40,978 nt of DNA from Erysipelotrichaceae bacterium (GTDB lineage Bacteria > Bacillota_I > Bacilli_A > Erysipelotrichales > Erysipelotrichaceae), in NCBI GenBank assembly GCA_019415435.1, contig DXZE01000013.1, positions 1 through 40,978 on the forward strand. Reading direction: 5' to 3'. The position numbers and the translations under genes were made by a program. Shown here in pieces: positions 18,318-23,969 of this stretch. The notes under the pieces were generated by a model that saw nothing but the letters and a program-made list of their open reading frames with translations, had not been told where the DNA came from and did not search any database. The stretch's first letter is position 1, and every line of letters begins with the position of its first letter.

Positions 18318-19045
18318 CCCATGTACAGAAACATTATAACGAGAAATACCGGTATAAGCAGATATACTGCATCCTGAAAGGTAAACTGATGCTTGTTATA
18401 TATCTTATATGTACCTTCAAAACAACGACATGTCATCGCTTCACTATTGGCAGAAGCCATCTGTGAGGATTTCAGAAATGTAGTTCCAAGAATTCCACCA
18501 ATATGAGAATCTTTCCATGATCTCTTTCCTACACTGCGTAATGTCACGGCTTCTGTTAATGCGTTGGCATAACTCCCGAGAATTACCAGATATCTGACAG
18601 TCAAATCCAGTACAAATACGAATAAAGATGGAAAATAAAGACTTTCAAAAGCACCTGTTATTTCTTTCCAGGAGAGTATTTCATTCATAACAGAAAGAAC
18701 CAGTACTGATTCCATGACTTTCATGGATATTGTCAGCAATGTGCCGGGATTACCCATGAATACAGCCGGTAAGGTAATCAGAACAGAGAATATAACAGCA
18801 GTAACCGTATTCCTGACGATATGTTTCAGACTGTTATTATTCATAAATGCAGCTCTTAACAATTCAATTCCAATGACTGTTACTGTATAAACAGCATTCC
18901 GTGAAAAAGCGCACAAGAGTATGCACAGAAAAGCTGTACATACTCTTAATACAGGAGAAACATTTAATAATGTTTTCTGTTTCTCTCTTTTCTCATATAC
19001 CAGAATACGTCCGGCTGCCTTCATGACATCTTTGTCAATATTCAT
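18314..19045 (-). CDS. cbiQ: Nickel/cobalt ECF transporter transmembrane subunit
   Basis: 243-residue membrane coupling protein of the ECF T family, with about five spans. The conserved C-terminal coupling region contains two Arg-bearing short motifs (LRSVGKR near 165-171 and MTCRCFEG near 203-210) that contact the ATPase grooves. It overlaps cbiM and cbiO by 4 bp on each side (ATGA), so all three are translated together. Confidence 0.9.
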   Translation of the reverse strand: MNIDKDVMKAAGRILVYEKREKQKTLLNVSPVLRVCTAFLCILLCAFSRNAVYTVTVIGIELLRAAFMNNNSLKHIVRNTVTAVIFSVLITLPAVFMGNPGTLLTISMKVMESVLVLSVMNEILSWKEITGAFESLYFPSLFVFVLDLTVRYLVILGSYANALTEAVTLRSVGKRSWKDSHIGGILGTTFLKSSQMASANSEAMTCRCFEGTYKIYNKHQFTFQDAVYLLIPVFLVIMFLYMG

Positions 19046-20022
19046 GCGGCCTTCTTATCTGTATGATTCATAGAGATTAAACGGCATATAATCACTAATA
19101 AAGCTGTTCCTATTACAGCAGAAAGAATATATCCAAACCAATCCGGTACACCGCTCATGGAATAATCCGGTAATAAAGCATGCCATTCAAAACCATTCTT
19201 CATACCAGCAGGTACATAACCGGCACCAGTAGACGCAATCTCATCTGCGCCCCATTCGCCCCAGGCAGTACCTTCCGCAAGTAAACCTGATGGAACGGCA
19301 AGGACAATAACTGTTAATAAGGCTATCAGTCCTTTTGAAGTCTTTGTCTCTTTTGTATCTTTAATCATCTCAGGTGAAACATGTCTTACAAATGCATATA
19401 AAGCGATCGTAAAGATAACTTCGGCAGCACCGAATATCGTCAGATGACCGATCATCATAGCTGGTATGGATACATTTAAACCATATGGGCAGTATAAGGC
19501 ATTTCCCGCCGCATCATGGAATAGTAATGGCTGTATGCCAAACTCTACCGCAGCACATAAGGCAGCCGCGTTAATACCTGCATAAGAGCCTATACCAGCT
19601 GCTATATAATCACTGTTCTTACCTTTTATTACTTTCTTTAAAAGACGATATGTGCCATATCCCACAAAAGGTAATACAAACGCCATATTAAAACAGTTGG
19701 CACCATAGGAGATAATACCGCCATCTCCAAATATGACTGCCTGTAATAACAAAGCTACTGATACTGCTATACACGAGGCATATGGACCAAGTAAGATACT
19801 GATCAATGTCCCTCCTACCGCATGACCGGTTGTACCACCCGGTAACGGAATATTAAACATCATGCCAAGAAAAGAAAAAGCAGCCGCTACACCTATATAA
19901 GAAATCTTTTCTGCGGGCACTTCTTTTCTGACTTTATAAACACTGACAGCCCATACCGGAATCATGGCTGCGGCCGTTACAGCACAGGTTTGGGGACTTA
20001 AATAATTCTCAGGAATATGCAT
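19042..20022 (-). CDS. cbiM: Nickel/cobalt ECF substrate-binding subunit with fused CbiN/NikN-like domain
   Basis: 326-residue metal-binding membrane protein. It begins MHIPENYLSP, where Met1-His2 form part of the metal site, and carries the conserved LPGGTTGHAVGG and FGDGGIISYGANCFNMA segments of CbiM/NikM. The C-terminal part (about 230-326) adds two more spans with an extracellular loop (LLAEGTAWGEWGADEI), the NikN/PDGLE-like partner fused in one chain. The hypA/hypB genes 4 kb away favour nickel over cobalt as the cargo; this is context, not proof. Promoter TTCTTT (20080-20075), 17 nt, TATAAT (20057-20052); AAAGAGG before the ATG. Confidence 0.9.
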   Translation of the reverse strand: MHIPENYLSPQTCAVTAAAMIPVWAVSVYKVRKEVPAEKISYIGVAAAFSFLGMMFNIPLPGGTTGHAVGGTLISILLGPYASCIAVSVALLLQAVIFGDGGIISYGANCFNMAFVLPFVGYGTYRLLKKVIKGKNSDYIAAGIGSYAGINAAALCAAVEFGIQPLLFHDAAGNALYCPYGLNVSIPAMMIGHLTIFGAAEVIFTIALYAFVRHVSPEMIKDTKETKTSKGLIALLTVIVLAVPSGLLAEGTAWGEWGADEIASTGAGYVPAGMKNGFEWHALLPDYSMSGVPDWFGYILSAVIGTALLVIICRLISMNHTDKKAA

Positions 20023-20051
20023 GAAATGTAACCTCTTTCCAATATGTCATA

Positions 20052-20080
20052 ATTATAAAAATAAATCACAAAGGAAAGAA
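20052..20080 (-). promoter_or_regulatory. Promoter of cbiMQO
   Basis: On the minus strand TTCTTT, 17-nt gap, TATAAT, giving a leader of about 20 nt. I find no riboswitch or NikR-like repeat in this short leader. Confidence 0.5.
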
Positions 20081-20110
20081 GCCCGCCATGGGGATACCAT
20101 TTTATGTGCC

Positions 20111-20140
20111 TTTACACAGGTTATTACAAATGTATAAAAT
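20111..20140 (+). promoter_or_regulatory. Promoter of 20148 gene, apparently leaderless
   Basis: TTTACA (20111-20116) with TATAAA (20133-20138, gap 16) or TAAAAT (20135-20140, gap 18). The ATG at 20148 follows by seven to nine bases and has no Shine-Dalgarno. Confidence 0.5.
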
Positions 20141-20147
20141 ATGAAGT

Positions 20148-20744
20148 ATGTTTAATGAGAACCTTAAATTTTATCAGGCTGATACGGATGATTCTGATAT
20201 ATTGCATTTATTCCAAAAAGCCTTTGCAGAAGATAACTATACTGCTGTAGAAAACCTGTTCTGTCTTGGTGATATTCATAATGGCAAAGGAGATCATGTA
20301 TCTTTTGGAACATGCTTCACATGGCTTATCCAGAAAGAAACAGAACTGATGCGTCCCTGTCTTACAATTCTTTCCCGTTATGTCACATGGCATGAAATTG
20401 TACCTTTACTCAGCATTCCTTCTATCCGTGAGGATATATCCAAAATCATTATGGGTGCCATCAATGCGGATATTACGTTAATAGAAGAAAGAAGACCTTG
20501 TTCTTCTTTATCAAAGGCATTGCCTTTACATAATGAAAATGCTGTATTAGCTGATACAGCTCATACATCTCTTGGTCTTTCCTTAGAAGATTATGAAAAT
20601 CTTGTTTTAACACTCAGAGAGAAATCAGCTGATGAAATCATTGATGCCGATCTGATTAAAGACTATAAAACAGCTTCAGATATGGATATGTTAAACCAGC
20701 TGCATCACTATGACAGCATCCTGATTCTGATTACAAACTGGTAA
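20148..20744 (+). CDS. Hypothetical protein
   Basis: 198 residues, soluble, acidic, mostly helical by eye, with no signal peptide or membrane segment and no motif I recognise. Two stretches look like separate helical units: about 1-110, and 125-198 with a regular pattern of charged and Leu residues (LSLEDYENLVLTLREK). Codon use matches its neighbours. Single gene with its own promoter and a bidirectional terminator shared with the tRNA-Lys gene. It lacks a ribosome-binding site; its start is fixed by the promoter and by an out-of-frame ATG upstream that stops at once. Confidence 0.75.
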   Translation: MFNENLKFYQADTDDSDILHLFQKAFAEDNYTAVENLFCLGDIHNGKGDHVSFGTCFTWLIQKETELMRPCLTILSRYVTWHEIVPLLSIPSIREDISKIIMGAINADITLIEERRPCSSLSKALPLHNENAVLADTAHTSLGLSLEDYENLVLTLREKSADEIIDADLIKDYKTASDMDMLNQLHHYDSILILITNW

Positions 20745-20745
20745 A

Positions 20746-20772
20746 AAAAAGAGATCTTACGATCTCATTTTT
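20746..20772. terminator. Bidirectional terminator, 20148 gene / tRNA-Lys
   Basis: GAGATC, loop TTAC, GATCTC with ATTTTTAG on the plus side and eight T residues on the minus side. Confidence 0.85.
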
Positions 20773-20774
20773 AG

Positions 20775-20847
20775 TGGTTCCTGTCGGGCTCGAACCGACG
20801 ACCCACTGATTAAGAGTCAGTTGCTCTACCAACTGAGCTAAGGAACC
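20775..20847 (-). tRNA. tRNA-Lys (anticodon CTT)
   Basis: 73 nt, full cloverleaf: acceptor GGTTCCT/AGGAACC with discriminator A, D-arm GCTC-AGTTGGTA-GAGC, anticodon arm CTGAC-TCTTAAT-tail with CTT, and T-loop TTCGAGC. No encoded CCA. It reads AAG codons. It has its own promoter (20868-20896) and terminator. Confidence 0.97.
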
Positions 20848-20867
20848 ATATTTCTTTGTGCTTGATT

Positions 20868-20896
20868 ATTATATGATTCCATAGAAATAAATGCAA
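20868..20896 (-). promoter_or_regulatory. Promoter of tRNA-Lys
   Basis: TTGCAT (20896-20891), exactly 17 nt, TATAAT (20873-20868); a near-consensus sigma-A promoter. Confidence 0.8.
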
Positions 20897-20903
20897 CACT
20901 TTT

Positions 20904-21038
20904 TTAATGATTTGAATAAGTTTTTGATTCCTGGTCCTTCATTTCCAGATTATCAAAGGAAGTAGATAACCTCTGATATAACTGTTCTGGTGTTAATGTA
21001 TCTGCGTCAATAAGATGTGTCTTTAATTCTGTATTCAT
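20904..21038 (-). CDS. Small ORF, 44 residues, unknown
   Basis: A hydrophilic acidic peptide (MNTELKTHLIDADTL, then PEQLYQRLS, ending KTYSNH) with AGAAGG about nine bases before its ATG. A 22-bp perfect palindrome and a possible promoter lie 50-70 bp upstream. No family recognised; the LTPEQLYQRLSTSF part reads like a short helical pair. It ends just upstream of the tRNA-Lys promoter. It may be a genuine small regulated gene or the truncated start of a larger gene. Confidence 0.5.
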   Translation of the reverse strand: MNTELKTHLIDADTLTPEQLYQRLSTSFDNLEMKDQESKTYSNH

Positions 21039-21088
21039 ATTCTGTACCTTCTTTCGTTATCTGTATGATACATACCTGTAAATTTCTG

Positions 21089-21110
21089 ATTGTACATAAT
21101 TATGTACAAT
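21089..21110. promoter_or_regulatory. 22-bp perfect palindrome, candidate operator
   Basis: Half-site ATTGTACATAA and its exact complement, without a spacer. It sits upstream of the 44-residue ORF, directly beside the IS remnant, with TTGTAC in it usable as a -35. Confidence 0.55.
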
Positions 21111-21162
21111 GATAATTTTCTAATCGAACAGTAAACCATTTTGCGGATGACAAATCTCATCA

Positions 21163-21557
21163 TTATGCGCATTTTTGCTTATGCGTTGTCTCAGATAGAA
21201 TCAAATGTCTTAAAATCCGTGGTATCTTAGGCCTCCAAAGTAATGCTGTTGGATGAGAAATATCCTCTGTCTCTTCAGTCATTTCAGGCGGCACGCTGTA
21301 TGTCATCATGTTCAGATAACGTACCCATGTATCAAAACTCTTATTTGCAGAATGAAAAACAGAATTTGTCAGAAGCGTAAAAGGTGTTCCACATTCACGG
21401 CATACATATCTTTGTTGTTCCAAATGGCAATAGCTTCCTGCAGTAACCCGAACTGCCCAGCGGATAATGCAAAAACATCATCCAGGAAAGGATTCTTGTA
21501 TAAATTCATAACGACATTTCCACCACTTAAGCAGCCATCTGACGGAGATGTCGCCAA
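21163..21557 (-). pseudogene. Transposase fragment (zinc-ribbon type), frameshifted and truncated
   Basis: Two frames meet near 21423. Upstream (from 21557) a piece reads NPFLDDVFALSAGQFGLL, then the frame shifts to QQRYVCRECGTPFTLLTNS with the second CxxC of a zinc ribbon. It continues through FDTWVRYLNMMTYSVP to ISHPTALLWR. The first CxxC expected between the two pieces is missing, and the protein ends soon after IPRILRHLIL, so the whole DDE catalytic domain is gone. Not functional. Confidence 0.75.
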
Positions 21558-21582
21558 ACATAGAGCCAGATAGCTGCTTAAG
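21526..21582. repeat. Inverted repeat inside IS remnant
   Basis: CTTAAGCAGCCATCTG (21526-21541) pairs with the complement at 21567-21582 with one mismatch, across a loop of about 25 nt near the 5' end of the transposase fragment. Confidence 0.6.
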
Positions 21583-21686
21583 AGTTTCTATATTGGCTGT
21601 GTCAGTATAAACTTATTCATTTTTCCAAAAAATTGTTTACTGTTCGATTTTCTTATGTTTTTCATAATGCATGAATATGCTTGCGT

Positions 21687-21692
21687 TATAAT
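21687..21692 (+). promoter_or_regulatory. -10 box of the aldo/keto-reductase-like gene
   Basis: TATAAT with a leader of about 10 nt and AGGAGG before the ATG at 21709. The -35 is poor; the IS remnant ends 40 bp upstream, so the original upstream region may have been displaced. Confidence 0.5.
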
Positions 21693-21708
21693 AATTCAGG
21701 AGGATTAA

Positions 21709-22560
21709 ATGAATCAGATTTCTACGAAAGTCACACATCTCCATAATGGCGTACAGATTCCTACAATCGGCTATCGCATTGATAAAGATAACGGTACAGC
21801 AAACTATGACAGGATTCTGCGGGCTGTTCATGCCGGTTTCAGACATCTGGATATAGCCTGTGATGGTGATACAGAGAAAATTGCCGGAAGAGCCATCAGA
21901 GATTGCGGCATTCCCCGTAATGAACTCTTCCTCTCTCTGAAGCTGGATAATCCTGATCATGGCTATGACCGGGCAATCAGGGCATTTGAGAATACACTCA
22001 AAAGACTGGATACAGATTACGTGGATCTGTATCTGATTGACTGGCCTAATCCAATCAGGTTCAGGGATACATATGAAGAAACCGCTGTTGATACATGGAG
22101 AGCATTGGAAACCTTATACAAGGAAGGCAAAGCCAGAGCGATCGGCCTTGCCAACTATGAGGCAAGACATATTGAATTTTGCTTACAGAAATCAGAGATT
22201 GCGCCAATGGTAAACCAGGCAAGAATCTATCCGGGCTTTCCTTTCAATGACAATCTGGATTGTGCTAATGAACATATGATACAGACAGAGGGTTTCTTAC
22301 CGCCTGATCATGAAAAGATACTCAACTGCAATGAGCTGCGTATCTTCAGTGAAAAATATCATGTGACACCAAGACAGATATGCATCCGCTATCTTCTTGA
22401 AAAAGGATGCATTGCCTTATGCCAGGGAACTACCGAAGAGGAATTAAAGGAATGTTTTAAAGCCTTTGACTTTACAATCAGTAAAGAGGATATGAAATTT
22501 CTGGATGTCATGAAAAACTATGGTCCTGAAAACATCAATCCTGATACATGTGACTTCTGA
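21709..22560 (+). CDS. Aldo/keto-reductase-like protein lacking catalytic residues
   Basis: 283 residues with the full AKR barrel pattern: N-terminal NGVQIPTIGYRI, GFRHLDIA, the LDTDYVDLYLI strand, GKARAIGLANY and a C-terminal RYLLEKG helix. Of the catalytic tetrad, Asp48 and Lys78 are present. The Tyr position (five after Asp48) is Gly53 and the His in the usual LIHWP is Asp111 (LIDWP). The coenzyme-binding stretch usually read as IPKS is LCQGTTEE. NADPH-dependent carbonyl reduction therefore looks unlikely. A non-catalytic or different role is inferred; the frame is intact and codon use is normal, so it is not simple decay. Strong AGGAGG before the ATG; terminator at 22564-22593. Confidence 0.85.
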   Translation: MNQISTKVTHLHNGVQIPTIGYRIDKDNGTANYDRILRAVHAGFRHLDIACDGDTEKIAGRAIRDCGIPRNELFLSLKLDNPDHGYDRAIRAFENTLKRLDTDYVDLYLIDWPNPIRFRDTYEETAVDTWRALETLYKEGKARAIGLANYEARHIEFCLQKSEIAPMVNQARIYPGFPFNDNLDCANEHMIQTEGFLPPDHEKILNCNELRIFSEKYHVTPRQICIRYLLEKGCIALCQGTTEEELKECFKAFDFTISKEDMKFLDVMKNYGPENINPDTCDF

Positions 22561-22563
22561 AAA

Positions 22564-22593
22564 AGACAGAAACCAGTTTTATCTGATTTCTGC
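22564..22593. terminator. Terminator after the AKR-like gene
   Basis: GACAGAAAC-CAG pairs with CTG-ATTTCTGCC around a short loop, followed by CTTTTTC; A-rich on the other side, so possibly bidirectional. Confidence 0.75.
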
Positions 22594-22623
22594 CTTTTTC
22601 ATACTTCTGAATGTATTGTTATA

Positions 22624-22803
22624 CTAAGCATTCGCATTAAGATACTTGCCATAAACATGCAGATAATACTCTTTTTCTGCGTGTCTGATGCCTGCCCAGT
22701 ATGCCTTTTCCTTTTCACTTCTATGAATCGAAAGGCGTGTCCAGACAGAAGCGGCAATTACCAATACGGCAGCGATTAATACTGCATAAAGAATCATTGT
22801 CAT
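22624..22803 (-). CDS. Small single-span membrane protein
   Basis: 59 residues. An N-terminal membrane helix (MILYAVLIAAVLVIAASVW) is followed by a charged cytoplasmic tail with many Lys, Glu, His and Tyr. The ATG at 22803 is the right start: AAGGAGGTG sits six bases upstream, while the in-frame GTG at 22812 is part of that site. No family recognised. Divergent from the Crp/Fnr-type regulator gene; the palindrome at 22853-22874 lies between them, so both may be under the regulator's control. Confidence 0.75.
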   Translation of the reverse strand: MTMILYAVLIAAVLVIAASVWTRLSIHRSEKEKAYWAGIRHAEKEYYLHVYGKYLNANA

Positions 22804-22852
22804 ATTGAACACCTCCTTACAGCATGAAAATATACAGGATCTGTGTTACTTT

Positions 22853-22874
22853 ATATAGGACATATGTCCTATAT
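22853..22874. promoter_or_regulatory. 22-bp perfect palindrome, candidate operator of the Crp/Fnr-type regulator
   Basis: Half-site ATATAGGACAT and its exact complement ATGTCCTATAT, 20 bp before the regulator's start and 50 bp before the divergent membrane gene. The position suits autoregulation. Confidence 0.65.
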
Positions 22875-22893
22875 TATTGAAAGGGGTTTCAAT

Positions 22894-23550
22894 ATGCATA
22901 CAAGAGAAATGTTAAGAGATGAGCAGAGACAGATATTAAAAGAATACGGTTTAAGTGAAGGCATTCTTCGTGGAACTGTCTGCCGGCAATATGAACCTGG
23001 TGAAACCTTAATGGAAGAAGGAAGTATATTAACCTATCTGATGATTGTGACAAGAGGTGAAGTAAGAGTCAGTGCCGAAGCCAGGAATGGACGTAACCTG
23101 ATTCTCTGTTACTATGTCTCTTCCGGTATCTTGGGGGATATGGAAATGCTGTCGGACGAAAAGAAAATATACAATCACGTATCATCCGTCAGTGATGTGG
23201 AAGTCATTGCAATACCTTATCAGATGAATCAGGATACTCTTGAAAACAATCTCACATTCATGAAGCATCTGGCTAAGGATACTGCCTTAAAGCTTGTACA
23301 GAGTTCAAGAAGCTACACAGACAGTGTCTTATTAACCGCCAGGCAGAGATTATCAAGATACATTCTTCATAACAGCAGAAACAATCATTTCTCTGAAATC
23401 ATGAGTGATGTAGCCTTATCAACAGGTATGTCCTACCGTCATATGTACCGTATTCTGGAAAAGCTTTATGAAGATCATATATTAGAAAAGAATATTTCCG
23501 GATATACAATTCTGAATCCTGATGCATTAAAGAAGGAAGCAGGCATCTGA
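22894..23550 (+). CDS. Crp/Fnr-family transcriptional regulator (YeiL-like)
   Basis: 218 residues. A cyclic-nucleotide-binding-type beta barrel (about 25-125, with ETLMEEG, GEVRVSAE and GILGDMEML) and a dimer helix come before a C-terminal helix-turn-helix (about 165-212, with LSTGMSYRHMYRILEKLYEDHIL). The arrangement and the YVSSGILGDMEMLS segment resemble YeiL-type regulators. No cysteine cluster for an Fe-S centre at the N terminus, so not a true Fnr. The start at 22894 has AAAGGGG upstream; an earlier ATG at 22843 lies before the palindrome. The stop codon lies inside the terminator hairpin. Confidence 0.85.
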   Translation: MHTREMLRDEQRQILKEYGLSEGILRGTVCRQYEPGETLMEEGSILTYLMIVTRGEVRVSAEARNGRNLILCYYVSSGILGDMEMLSDEKKIYNHVSSVSDVEVIAIPYQMNQDTLENNLTFMKHLAKDTALKLVQSSRSYTDSVLLTARQRLSRYILHNSRNNHFSEIMSDVALSTGMSYRHMYRILEKLYEDHILEKNISGYTILNPDALKKEAGI

Positions 23551-23565
23551 TCCTGCTTCCTTTCT
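23535..23565 (+). terminator. Terminator of regulator gene
   Basis: GGAAGCAGG (23535-23543) pairs with CCTGCTTCC (23552-23560), then TTTCTT. The stem contains the last codons of the regulator. Confidence 0.85.
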
Positions 23566-23969
23566 TATCCTTCTATTCTGTCTGTTTTCTGATTCTTTTC
23601 AGTTCCTGCAAGATTATCATCAGAAGTCTCTGCTTCAACTTCCTTGATAATGCATTCATTACCTGTGATTAACCATGTATTCTCACTGCCGCAATATGGA
23701 CAGGTACGCCCATATTTAACAGTTGGATAATTTTTCTCACAGTCTCCGCAGTATGTGACCGCTGGTAATGTTTCCAGCTTCAGCTCACAATCTTTTAAAA
23801 GCGGATGTCTTGGTTTGAAGTAATTCCATGCATCAATAAACAAGTCTGTAATAATACCGGATACTTCACCAACCTGCAGAGTAACAGATCCATATTTGGT
23901 TATATGGTTTTCAGGAGCCATCTCATCCAGTGTCTTGGCAAGATGGGTTACAATCCCCATTTCATGCAT
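23565..23969 (-). CDS. hypA: Hydrogenase/urease nickel chaperone HypA
   Basis: 134 residues; delivers nickel with HypB to a nickel enzyme. It starts MHEMGI, with His2 as nickel ligand. The zinc site has Cys pairs CGDC near 74-77 and CPYC near 91-94. The usual length is about 115; an extra acidic tail follows residue 115 (AETSDDNLAGTEKNQKT). Start codon overlaps the stop of the oxidoreductase gene by one base group (TAATG). Last gene of the operon from hypB; no hydrogenase or urease subunit follows. Confidence 0.92.
   Translation of the reverse strand: MHEMGIVTHLAKTLDEMAPENHITKYGSVTLQVGEVSGIITDLFIDAWNYFKPRHPLLKDCELKLETLPAVTYCGDCEKNYPTVKYGRTCPYCGSENTWLITGNECIIKEVEAETSDDNLAGTEKNQKTDRIEG

Larger units (their letters stand above)
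21124..21647 (-). mobile_element. Decayed insertion sequence with terminal inverted repeats
   Basis: Left end TCGAACAGTAAAC-C-ATTTT and right end (complement) TCGAACAGTAAAC-A-ATTTT match at 18 of 19 positions. The flanks are TTTTCTAA (21116-21123) and TTTTCTTA (21648-21655), an 8-bp target duplication with one change. At 524 bp it is too short for an intact element. It carries part of a zinc-ribbon transposase on the minus strand. The 8-bp duplication and zinc-ribbon start suit the IS1595 group, but that assignment is tentative. Confidence 0.75.

Noticed and set aside
20023..20110. Riboswitch for nickel, cobalt or cobalamin before cbiM
   Set aside because: The predicted leader is about 20 nt, too short for a riboswitch, and no B12-box or NiCo-type pattern is seen.
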